A stretch of DNA of 9,480 nt, from NCBI GenBank assembly GCA_012841765.1, contig DUUA01000055.1, forward strand, positions 1 to 9,480, read 5' to 3'. The notes beneath the pieces are model-generated. The model did no database searches. It saw only the letters and a program-made list of their open reading frames with translations, and was not told where the DNA came from. Positions 1 to 6,203 of the stretch are shown here, piece after piece (position 1 is the stretch's first letter; every line of letters begins with the position of its first letter). The stretch is from Acholeplasmataceae bacterium. Lineage in GTDB: Bacteria; Bacillota_I; Bacilli_A; ML615J-28; CAG-698. Made by a program: the position numbers and the translations under genes.

Positions 1-101
1 AATACAATTATAAAAATTAAAAAAACAGAAATATTTGTAACTATAGTTTTAATTAATTGTTTATTAACATTTTTTTGTTCAACGCTTTTAAATCTTTTCA
101 C
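1..101 (-). CDS. Partial gene, probable sensor histidine kinase (N-terminus only)
   Basis: This reading frame starts at GTG (101-99), stays open for 33 codons and leaves the window at base 1. It gives a short basic N-terminus (MKRFKSVEQK...) followed by a hydrophobic run from about residue 19 (TIVTNISVFLIFIIV), which looks like a first membrane segment. GTG is the first usable start in the frame because a TAG stop lies shortly upstream; a GGG-containing stretch 10 nt before it could serve as ribosome binding site. The start lies inside the last codons of the response regulator gene (14-nt overlap), an arrangement typical of co-translated regulator/kinase pairs. No kinase motifs fall inside the window, so the identification rests on position, overlap and the membrane segment. 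A different small membrane protein is possible. Confidence 0.6.
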   Translation of the reverse strand, partial: MKRFKSVEQKNVNKQLIKTIVTNISVFLIFIIV

Positions 102-759
102 TCCACATATACCCTACATTTCTTATTGTTTTTAGATAAATATTATAATCAAAGTCTTTTAGTGCTTTACGTAAATTACTAACATATACTTCAACAACAC
201 TCCATACAGTATCAGAGTCAAAACCCCAAATCCTATTAAACAATTGTTCTTTAGGAATAATAATTTCTTTATTTCTTACTAAGTATTCTAAGATGTCATA
301 AGTTTTTCCAACAAGTTCTAAACTTTGTCCATTAATTTTCACATTTTTATGTACTATATCAAATTCCATGTCTTGAAATGTTAATTTCAAACCTTGAAAA
401 TTATTATTATAACGTCTTAGCAATGCTTCTACTCTCGCTATCAATTCATCACGAAAAAAAGGTTTTATTAAATAATCATCTGCTCCCAGATTTAATCCTT
501 TAACCCGGTCGTTTACTGATGTTTTAGCAGTTAACATTAATACTGGACAATTGCTAAATTTTCTTAATTTTTCTAAAATAGTAAATCCGTCGATATGCGG
601 AAGCATAACATCTAGTATTATTAAATCATAAATATCTTGTTCACATTGAAACAAGGCTTCTTCACCATCATAGACACTTTCTATATCTGCTATTTTCTCA
701 AGCATTTTAGAAATGCTCAGATTTAAAGTTTTATCATCTTCAACAACTAATATTTTCAT
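88..759 (-). CDS. OmpR/PhoB-family response regulator, CiaR-like
   Basis: This 223-residue two-component response regulator is a phosphorylation-controlled, DNA-binding transcription factor. The N-terminal receiver domain (about 1-115) carries the acidic pocket D8/D9, the phospho-acceptor D50 in ILDVMLP, the switch T77 (LMLTAK) and K99 in the LIKPF motif. The C-terminal winged-helix domain (about 125-221) includes WGFDSDTVWSVVEVYVSNLR and ends in the usual RNVGYMW hairpin. From memory, receiver and DNA-binding domains both resemble streptococcal CiaR (similar length, WGFDSDT and SVVEVYVS shared), but orthology needs a tree. The ATG at 759-757 is preceded by AGAGG with 8-nt spacing. It is separated from rpsI by a terminator, so it should be transcribed from its own promoter, and it overlaps the probable kinase gene downstream. 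The target regulon cannot be read from this window. Confidence 0.95.
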   Translation of the reverse strand: MKILVVEDDKTLNLSISKMLEKIADIESVYDGEEALFQCEQDIYDLIILDVMLPHIDGFTILEKLRKFSNCPVLMLTAKTSVNDRVKGLNLGADDYLIKPFFRDELIARVEALLRRYNNNFQGLKLTFQDMEFDIVHKNVKINGQSLELVGKTYDILEYLVRNKEIIIPKEQLFNRIWGFDSDTVWSVVEVYVSNLRKALKDFDYNIYLKTIRNVGYMWSEKI

Positions 760-777
760 TTTTTATACCTCTTATAT

Positions 778-806
778 ATTATATCATAACATCTTAAATC
801 AAACTA
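778..806 (-). promoter_or_regulatory. Candidate extended -10 promoter for the response regulator operon
   Basis: On the minus strand TGA-TATAAT (786-778) forms a full TGn-extended -10 element. The hexamer at the -35 position (TAGTTT, 806-801, 17-nt spacer) is poor, as expected for extended -10 promoters. Initiation about 7 nt downstream would fall near 771-772, at the edge of the AGAGG ribosome binding site (772-768), giving a leader of only about 12 nt. An overlapping hexamer TATGAT (788-783) could instead set a start a few bases earlier. This is a sequence-only prediction. Confidence 0.5.
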
Positions 807-832
807 AAAAAAATGCAAGCTATTAGCTTGCA
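806..832 (-). terminator. Rho-independent terminator of the rplM-rpsI operon
   Basis: Eight-base arms TGCAAGCT (814-821) and AGCTTGCA (825-832) enclose a 3-nt loop. In the minus-strand transcript the stem is followed at once by eight U residues (813-806). It lies 8 nt after the rpsI stop codon and ahead of the response regulator promoter, so it separates the two units. Confidence 0.93.
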
Positions 833-840
833 AGTAAAAC

Positions 841-1233
841 TTAACGTTTTGAGAATTGTTGTGCACGACGTGCTTTTTTAAGACCATATTTATAACGTTC
901 TTTTGCACGAGGATCCCTTGTAACTAGTCCAGCTTTTTTCAAAACAGAACGGAAATCAGGATTAAGTTCCATTAACGCTCTAGTGATACCATGTCTGATA
1001 GCACCTGCTTGTCCTGAAACTCCTCCACCTCCAACATTAACCAAAACATCATAACTAGAAGTTGTATTAGTTAAATTAAGAGGTTGTAATACATCCAAGC
1101 GCGTTGCCGCAGATGTGATGTAATCAGTAAAAGAACGACCGTTAATAGTTATTTGTCCCGAACCTGGTACTAAACGTACTCTAGCTACAGAACTTTTTCT
1201 TCTTCCGGTACCATAATATTGAACTTTTGCCAT
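841..1233 (-). CDS. rpsI: Small ribosomal subunit protein uS9
   Basis: This is the 130-residue ribosomal protein S9 (uS9), a component of the 30S head whose C-terminal tail reaches toward the P-site tRNA. The sequence is canonical over its full length: the N-terminal [16 protein letters not shown] motif, the glycine-rich [19 protein letters not shown] segment, [15 protein letters not shown], and the invariant basic end [12 protein letters not shown] with the terminal lysine-arginine. The length matches the bacterial family norm. The start ATG (1233-1231) is preceded by a strong AAGGAGG whose first bases are part of the rplM stop codon, so S9 translation is probably coupled to L13. It is the second and last gene of the rplM-rpsI operon, followed by a strong terminator. 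Confidence 0.98.
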   Translation of the reverse strand: MAKVQYYGTGRRKSSVARVRLVPGSGQITINGRSFTDYITSAATRLDVLQPLNLTNTTSSYDVLVNVGGGGVSGQAGAIRHGITRALMELNPDFRSVLKKAGLVTRDPRAKERYKYGLKKARRAQQFSKR

Positions 1234-1238
1234 TTTCT

Positions 1239-1246
1239 ACCTCCTT
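1239..1246 (-). promoter_or_regulatory. rpsI Shine-Dalgarno overlapping the rplM stop codon
   Basis: The minus strand reads TAAGGAGGTAGAAAATG: the rplM stop TAA (1247-1245) supplies the first two A bases of the AAGGAGG sequence that serves rpsI. A ribosome terminating on L13 therefore sits on the S9 initiation site, which favours matched synthesis of the two proteins. Confidence 0.85.
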
Positions 1247-1682
1247 AACCTTTCAACTTGTAAACTTCTGGTTTTTGAGCCTGATGTGGATGTTCAGGTC
1301 CGATATAAACGTAAAGTTTACGATACATGTCATCTCCTAATTTTCCTTTAGGTAACATGCCTCTAATTGATTTTTCTAATAATTTTTGTGGTTGAACTTC
1401 TAACATAACTTTAGCCGTTCTACTTTTCAATCCTCCAGGATATCCTGAATGACGATAATACATTTTTTTATTAAGTTTGTCTCCAGTAAGTGCTATTTTT
1501 TCGCCGTTAACTATAACAACATAATCACCACAATCTACATGTGGAGTAAATGTTGGTTTATGTTTCCCGCGAAGTAACGTAGCAACCTCAGTTGAGATTC
1601 TTCCTAACACTAGATCTGTTGCATCTACAACATACCACTTATGTTCTACATTTTGTGCATTAGCCATAAATGATTTACTCAT
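1245..1682 (-). CDS. rplM: Large ribosomal subunit protein uL13
   Basis: This is the 145-residue ribosomal protein L13 (uL13), an early-assembling 50S protein. Family hallmarks are present in order: [18 protein letters not shown] and [17 protein letters not shown] near the N-terminus, [14 protein letters not shown], the central [13 protein letters not shown] loop, [11 protein letters not shown], and the C-terminal [15 protein letters not shown]. The length is normal for bacterial L13. The start ATG (1682-1680) follows AGGAGG (1696-1691) with 8-nt spacing. In this family S9 nearly always follows L13, as here, with only 11 nt between them. Upstream sits a good promoter and a structured leader of about 80 nt, which suggests feedback control by L13 or a related ribosomal signal. 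Confidence 0.98.
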   Translation of the reverse strand: MSKSFMANAQNVEHKWYVVDATDLVLGRISTEVATLLRGKHKPTFTPHVDCGDYVVIVNGEKIALTGDKLNKKMYYRHSGYPGGLKSRTAKVMLEVQPQKLLEKSIRGMLPKGKLGDDMYRKLYVYIGPEHPHQAQKPEVYKLKG

Positions 1683-1690
1683 AATTTTTT

Positions 1691-1765
1691 CCTCCTATAA
1701 TTTTTTAAAATTAGTTAAATATGTGGGCATATTTAAACAGAGGGCTTTCGGGTTTAAAATGTACC
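1691..1765 (-). ncRNA. Structured 5' leader of rplM, probable L13 leader
   Basis: Between the predicted transcription start (about 1765) and the rplM ribosome binding site the transcript can form two mutually exclusive hairpins. Hairpin A pairs TTTAAAC (1758-1752) with GTTTAAA (1738-1732) around a C-rich loop, CCGAAAGCCCTCT. Hairpin B pairs TTAAATATG (1736-1728) with CATATTTAA (1723-1715) around CCCA. The arms share bases 1732-1736, so only one can form fully. Bacillota rplM genes are known to carry an L13 leader (Rfam family L13_leader) thought to mediate autoregulation; position and structure fit, but I could not run the covariance model. The CCTCT in loop A could also pair with GGAGG of the rplM Shine-Dalgarno sequence. 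Confidence 0.65.
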
Positions 1766-1771
1766 TTGTAT

Positions 1772-1800
1772 ATAATACTATAAGTACTACAAAAAGTCAA
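1772..1800 (-). promoter_or_regulatory. SigA-type promoter of rplM-rpsI
   Basis: On the minus strand TTGACT (1800-1795), a 17-nt spacer and TATTAT (1777-1772) make the best -35/-10 pair in the window. Initiation is expected near 1765, giving a leader of about 80 nt before rplM. It lies 98-126 nt after the antiporter stop codon. The strong -35 box contrasts with the other promoters here, which rely on an extended -10. Confidence 0.8.
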
Positions 1801-1826
1801 ACAAAATCAACTCACAAAGCACTTTA

Positions 1827-1851
1827 TTTTATCATTTTTAAAATGATAAAA
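1827..1851. repeat. Perfect AT-rich 25-bp palindrome between antiporter and rplM promoter
   Basis: Arms TTTTATCATTTT (1827-1838) and AAAATGATAAAA (1840-1851) are exact reverse complements around a single central base. It lies 47 nt after the antiporter stop and 27 nt upstream of the rplM -35 box. On neither strand is it followed by a T-run, so it is not a textbook terminator, although an AT-rich hairpin could still slow polymerase or protect the antiporter mRNA 3' end. It could equally be a protein-binding site. The rest of the gap (1683-1897) holds only the rplM leader and promoter plus AT-rich spacer. Confidence 0.55.
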
Positions 1852-1897
1852 ATACATTACTTTTAATTCCACATATATATATTTAAACTTATAACCA

Positions 1898-3190
1898 TTA
1901 CATTTGATTATTTTGATAATGATCAGGTAAATCTTCTTTATTAAGTAAGTTTTTCAAATGGTACATTTCTGTATGTTCTCCAAGAGGGAAAACTATCCGA
2001 AAAACTATTGGATTAACTATGCAAGTTATAATTCCAGCAAGCACTAAAGCATCACCAAATGCTTCTGTAAATAAGTTTAAATGAACTCCAATATGTCCGG
2101 CTGCAATACAAACTACGATTGTTGTTGTACTTAATAAAACCATTGGTAGCAATGTTTTGAATTTGAACCACTTTAATAAATACAACATCGGGATTCTAAC
2201 AATTAATAATCCTATTAAAATGTAAAGAACATGAAGCAAATTGCTCCCGTCTTTTACAAAACTAACAATATCAATTGTAGTACCAACAAGTACAAAGAAT
2301 ATAGGCACAAATAAAGCATAAATAATATGTTCTATTTTCTTAAACGTTTCTTTTTTAATTGCACTACTTCTTGTTACCATTCCTGCAGCATAAGCGCCTA
2401 GAATATATTCTACACCAGCTAAATCACTTAATAAAACTAACCCTAAAATTAACATTATTAATAATCTAACAGGTAATTGTTTATAATCAGTAATAGATGA
2501 TACTTTTTCAAAAAAAGATTTTCTAGAGGATAATCGACTCCATAATACTAAAACAACAATCATCACTAATAAAATCCAAATTAAACCATCGCTAACTCCT
2601 GCTATTATCATGAAAATTGATAATAAGACTATCGAAATAATTTCTGATAAATCAGAAAAAGCGTCAAATATTTTACCTAAAATTGTATTTTGCATTTTTT
2701 GGATATGAATCAAAGGCGAAACTAAACCAGCAAAACTAGATGAGAAAACTATCCCTAATAATAATCCTGTTTTTAGCCATTTTTCACCAATACTAATGTC
2801 TTGCGTTAAAGACATAAAAAACCCTACACCAACAGAAATTGCTAAAACAGAAATAAATATTCCTAAAGCAACTCTAAAAATATTAACGTGAGTAGTTCCA
2901 CTTCTTTTATTATCTTTTAATAACCCTAATTCAACTTCATAACCTGATAAGAAGATTATTAAAGATAATCCAACTACATATAATCCATCCATTAAAGAAA
3001 CCATTTGCAAATCAACAACATATTTATTAAACCAAGGTGCTATTGCTACACCAATTAAAATTTCAATAACAAAAGCAGGAATTATTTTTACATTGAATGC
3101 ACATAAAATTAACTCGATAGCAGCCGAAATACCCAATATAATTAAGATAGGTATTAAAAATGATGTTTGTAGTGTTGATAGTATAATCAT
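1898..3190 (-). CDS. CPA2-family cation/proton antiporter
   Basis: This 430-residue integral membrane protein of the Na+/H+ exchanger superfamily (CPA2, KefB/NapA-like) would exchange Na+ or K+ for protons across the cytoplasmic membrane. It shows about 11-13 hydrophobic segments from residue 11 to about 402. Family signatures are LIIFLSGYEVELGLLK (78-92), YILGAYAAGM (262-271, the LGAFxAGL motif), PIFFVLVGTTIDI (296-308) and the last-helix pattern with P394. At the usual ion-binding helix I read DAFSDLSEIISIVLL (176-190), with S182-E183 where NapA-type proteins have Asp-Asp and KefC-type Gln-Asp. The C-terminus is a short hydrophilic tail (about 403-430) with no RCK/TrkA-N domain. Its ATG overlaps the metG stop codon by one base (TAATG) and lacks a clear Shine-Dalgarno sequence, suggesting translational coupling. 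Ion specificity cannot be decided from sequence. Confidence 0.9.
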   Translation of the reverse strand: MIILSTLQTSFLIPILIILGISAAIELILCAFNVKIIPAFVIEILIGVAIAPWFNKYVVDLQMVSLMDGLYVVGLSLIIFLSGYEVELGLLKDNKRSGTTHVNIFRVALGIFISVLAISVGVGFFMSLTQDISIGEKWLKTGLLLGIVFSSSFAGLVSPLIHIQKMQNTILGKIFDAFSDLSEIISIVLLSIFMIIAGVSDGLIWILLVMIVVLVLWSRLSSRKSFFEKVSSITDYKQLPVRLLIMLILGLVLLSDLAGVEYILGAYAAGMVTRSSAIKKETFKKIEHIIYALFVPIFFVLVGTTIDIVSFVKDGSNLLHVLYILIGLLIVRIPMLYLLKWFKFKTLLPMVLLSTTTIVVCIAAGHIGVHLNLFTEAFGDALVLAGIITCIVNPIVFRIVFPLGEHTEMYHLKNLLNKEDLPDHYQNNQM

Positions 3191-5118
3191 TAATCTACCA
3201 CTGCATCATTGGATAATTTATTAACTTCTAGTACTTCTAATTCATTTTTATCATTTGATGCTGCTAGAAGCATACCTTCAGATAAGTGTCCTCTAAATTT
3301 AGTCGCTTTCAAATTAATTAAAACAACTATTTTTTTACCAACTAATTGCTCAGAAGTATAATTATCAGCAATACTTGAAACAATTTGCCTAACATTTCCA
3401 TTAATATCAACTTGCAATAACAAAAGTTTATCAGCATTTTCTGCTTTTTCACATTTAATAATTTTACCTACTCTAAAATCTAATTTATTAAAATCATCAA
3501 TTGTAACTTCTTCTTTAATTTTCATAGGTTTAGCTCCTACTGTTTTATTGTTTTGATAAACAAGTTCTTCATCTTTATCAAGACGTTTAAACAATACTAT
3601 TGATTTATTACTAATATATGCCTTTTTTAAAGACCCAAAATTAATATTTTCATATTTAATATCTTCAGTATTTAAATTTAATGCTGTTTGTATTTTTATT
3701 GCTGTTGAAGGTAAAATAGGACTTAATAAAATACTAATTACTCTTATTGATTCAACAAGATGATAAATTACTTCTCTAATCTTATCTTTATTTTCTACAT
3801 CTTTTGCTAATTTCCAAGGTTCAGTTTCATCTACATATTTATTTGTTCTACTAATTAATGTCCACAAAGTTATTAGTGAGTCTTGAATTCTAAAATTTCT
3901 TAGACTATTTTCATAATTTATTATTACTTCATCAGCAAGTTCCTGTAATTCTTTTGAAAAACTGTTAATAGAGTCAGTTTTTACAACTTCACCATTTAAA
4001 TACTTGCTTGCCATTGCGACTGTTCTACTAACTAAATTTCCCAAATCATTTGCTAAATCCGCATTATATTTTTCAAAAAATCTCTCATAACTAAAATAAC
4101 AATCATTACCAAGAGGTAATTCTCTAAGTAAGAAATATCTTAATGCGTCTACTCCATATCTTTCAGTAATCTCTAAAGGATAAACTAAATTACCAGTAGA
4201 TTTGCTCATTTTTCCTTCTTTCATCAAAACCCAACCATGTACATATAATTTAAATTTTATTGGGATGTTTAAAGCCAAAAGCATTATTGGCCAATAAATT
4301 GCATGAAATCTTAAAATATCTTTTCCAACAATATGGACAACTTCATCCCCATTTATCCAATATTTATTAAACATATCTTCATTATTACTTCCATGGCCTA
4401 AAGCAGTAATATAATTGCTTAAAGCATCAATCCAGACATATACAACATGTTTTGGATTTGATAAAACGGGAACTCCCCAGTTAAAACTAGTTCTACTAAC
4501 ACTTAAGTTTTCTAATCCACGTTCTATAAAAGAAACAACTTCATTCTTCCTAGTTTCTGGTTGAATAAAATCAGGATTATCATTAATATAGTTTAATAGT
4601 TTATCTGAATATTTTTTTAAATTTAAAAAATATGTTTCTTCTTCAACTTTAGAAGTAGTTTTACCACAATCTGGACAAATTCCTTCTTCTTCCATTTGTG
4701 ATTTTGTAAAAAAAGATTCGCAAGAAATACAATAATCACCAGAATATTTATCTAAATAAATATCTTTTTGTTTTAAAAGTTGTTCAAATATCTTTTGAAC
4801 TCCTTTTACATGAGCATCATCAGAAGTTCTGATGAAAATATCATTAGTAATATCTAATTTACTCCAAATGTTTTTAATTTCTGAAGCAATCTTATCTACA
4901 AAAGGTTTAGGTTTACTTCCTGCTTTTGTTGCTGCCTCTTCTATTTTTTGACCATGCTCATCCATTCCAGTCAAAAACAAAGTTTCATTACCAATAAGTC
5001 TATTAAAACGAGCCAATGCATCAGCAGCTATTGTAGTGTATGAATTTCCTATATGTACAGTTCCACTCGCATAATATATCGGCGTTGTTACATAAAAAGT
5101 TTCTTTAGTTTTTTTCAT
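3190..5118 (-). CDS. metG: Methionyl-tRNA synthetase with C-terminal tRNA-binding domain
   Basis: This 642-residue class I cytoplasmic enzyme charges tRNA-Met, including initiator tRNA, with methionine. The Rossmann catalytic core begins at residue 7 (TFYVTTPIYYASG) with the first signature as HIGN (22-25) and the second as KMSKS (303-307). The connective insertion carries one zinc knuckle, C130-C133 and C148-C151. VYVWIDAL (227-233 region) and RFHAIYWP (270-277) are typical of MetRS. The helical anticodon-binding domain covers about 350-500 and includes the NKYVDETEPWKLAK helix (426-439). A Trbp111-like OB domain (about 538-642, FNKLDFRVGKI and FRGHLSEGML) is appended, as in most Bacillota enzymes. 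The start ATG (5118-5116) follows GAGG at 6-nt spacing. The leader is only about 20 nt, with no T-box or SAM riboswitch. It is the first gene of a two-gene unit with the antiporter. Confidence 0.98.
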   Translation of the reverse strand: MKKTKETFYVTTPIYYASGTVHIGNSYTTIAADALARFNRLIGNETLFLTGMDEHGQKIEEAATKAGSKPKPFVDKIASEIKNIWSKLDITNDIFIRTSDDAHVKGVQKIFEQLLKQKDIYLDKYSGDYCISCESFFTKSQMEEEGICPDCGKTTSKVEEETYFLNLKKYSDKLLNYINDNPDFIQPETRKNEVVSFIERGLENLSVSRTSFNWGVPVLSNPKHVVYVWIDALSNYITALGHGSNNEDMFNKYWINGDEVVHIVGKDILRFHAIYWPIMLLALNIPIKFKLYVHGWVLMKEGKMSKSTGNLVYPLEITERYGVDALRYFLLRELPLGNDCYFSYERFFEKYNADLANDLGNLVSRTVAMASKYLNGEVVKTDSINSFSKELQELADEVIINYENSLRNFRIQDSLITLWTLISRTNKYVDETEPWKLAKDVENKDKIREVIYHLVESIRVISILLSPILPSTAIKIQTALNLNTEDIKYENINFGSLKKAYISNKSIVLFKRLDKDEELVYQNNKTVGAKPMKIKEEVTIDDFNKLDFRVGKIIKCEKAENADKLLLLQVDINGNVRQIVSSIADNYTSEQLVGKKIVVLINLKATKFRGHLSEGMLLAASNDKNELEVLEVNKLSNDAVVD

Positions 5119-5146
5119 ATTTTACCTCATCTATTATATATATAGT

Positions 5147-5175
5147 ATTATAACATTTTTTATTACTTTTTTAAA
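5147..5175 (-). promoter_or_regulatory. Candidate extended -10 promoter for metG-antiporter
   Basis: The minus strand carries TGT-TATAAT (5155-5147), a perfect -10 hexamer with the TGn extension. The -35 position holds TTTAAA (5175-5170) at 17-nt spacing, a weak match. Transcription would start near 5140, leaving a leader of about 22 nt with GAGG (5128-5125) before the metG ATG. Confidence 0.65.
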
Positions 5176-5208
5176 TACAAAATAACATTTACATTCAACA
5201 CGTTTAAT

Positions 5209-5237
5209 AAAAAAAGATATATTTTCATATATCTTTT
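5209..5237 (-). terminator. Rho-independent terminator of dnaE-pfkA
   Basis: Eleven-base arms AAAAGATATAT (5212-5222) and its exact reverse complement (5227-5237) flank a four-base loop that reads GAAA in the minus-strand transcript, a stable GNRA tetraloop. The descending arm runs into seven consecutive U residues (5215-5209). It lies 7 nt after the pfkA stop codon, so pyruvate kinase or acc genes are not co-transcribed here. Confidence 0.93.
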
Positions 5238-5244
5238 GTGATTT

Positions 5245-6201
5245 TTACCATAATTCCTTAAATAATTTATACATTTCTAATACTTGACTGTCATCATCTT
5301 TTATTGCTGCATGAATTGGTATCGTAATAATTTCGTTATTTATAAAAGCAACAGAAACACCACTCTTATCTTCCATCAAAGCATGAATAGCAGCACTCCC
5401 CATTTGGGATGCTAAAACTCTATCTTTGGAAGTCGGTGAGCCTCCACGTTGTACATGACCTAAAATAGTTGTTCTTGCTTCAAAAGGTGTGTTTTCGCCT
5501 ACTTGTTTAGCAAGTTCATTTAAATTAACCATATTTTCAGCAACAATAATAATTGCATGATTTTTAACTAGTGCTGCTTGATTAATGTTATCTAAAACAT
5601 CTTGTAAATTATAACCAACTTCTTTACAAATCACATACTCTGCTCCAGTAGCAATTCCTGTCCAAACTGCAAGATCACCACAATTTCTGCCCATAACTTC
5701 TACAATCGAACATCTTCCGTGCGAACTTGAAGTATCTCTTAATTTATCGACAGCCTCAACAATAGTTTGCAGCGCTGTATCAAAACCAATTGTAAAATCG
5801 GTACCCTCAATATCATTATCAATAGTTGCTGGAATTGCAATTGTTTTAATCCCCATTTCGTGTAGCGCTAGAGCTCCCTTATAAGTCCCATCGCCACCAA
5901 TGGCCACAACAGCATCAATTCCAAATTCTTTTAATTTACTTACCGCAACTTTTCTAACTTCAGGATTAGCAAACTCAGCTAATCTTGCTGTTCCTAGAAA
6001 TGTACCACCATGACTCATCTTCTCAGAAACAGATTTTCTATTCATCGGTTCAATCTTACCTTCATACATTCCTAAATATCCATCATGAATACCATACAGT
6101 TCTAATCCGTAAATCATCCCTGTTCTAGCAACTGCTCTAATAGCGGCATTCATACCTGGAGCATCTCCACCAGCAGTTAACACACCTATTCTTTTTACCA
6201 T
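5245..6201 (-). CDS. pfkA: ATP-dependent 6-phosphofructokinase
   Basis: This 318-residue cytoplasmic enzyme phosphorylates fructose 6-phosphate to fructose 1,6-bisphosphate, the committing step of glycolysis, and works as a homotetramer. Bacterial PfkA signatures are present in order: GVLTAGGDAPGMNAAIRA (6-23), IGGDGTYKGA (101-110, the glycine after Asp typical of the ATP-dependent form), PATIDNDI (124-131) with the catalytic base D128, EVMGRNCGDLA (168-178), and the phosphofructokinase signature GHVQRGGSPT (248-257). Arginines at the usual effector-site positions (R22, R26, R55, R155) suggest the ADP/PEP-responsive allosteric type. The length equals the family norm (E. coli 320). The ATG (6201-6199) lies only 2 nt after the dnaE stop, and its purine-rich ribosome binding site (GAGAGA) lies within the dnaE end. 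The dnaE-pfkA adjacency recurs in Bacillota, often with accDA and pyk, both absent here. Confidence 0.98.
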   Translation of the reverse strand: MVKRIGVLTAGGDAPGMNAAIRAVARTGMIYGLELYGIHDGYLGMYEGKIEPMNRKSVSEKMSHGGTFLGTARLAEFANPEVRKVAVSKLKEFGIDAVVAIGGDGTYKGALALHEMGIKTIAIPATIDNDIEGTDFTIGFDTALQTIVEAVDKLRDTSSSHGRCSIVEVMGRNCGDLAVWTGIATGAEYVICKEVGYNLQDVLDNINQAALVKNHAIIIVAENMVNLNELAKQVGENTPFEARTTILGHVQRGGSPTSKDRVLASQMGSAAIHALMEDKSGVSVAFINNEIITIPIHAAIKDDDSQVLEMYKLFKELW

Positions 6202-6203
6202 AA

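Noticed and set aside
53..70. ATG at 70-68 as the start of the gene after the response regulator
   Set aside because: That frame meets a TAA after five codons. The neighbouring frame starting at GTG 101 is open to the window edge and gives a sensible membrane-protein N-terminus.
5119..5244. T-box or SAM riboswitch upstream of metG
   Set aside because: The gap is 126 nt, already holds the pfkA terminator and a promoter close to metG, and shows no T-box sequence or SAM-aptamer hairpins. The predicted leader is only about 22 nt.
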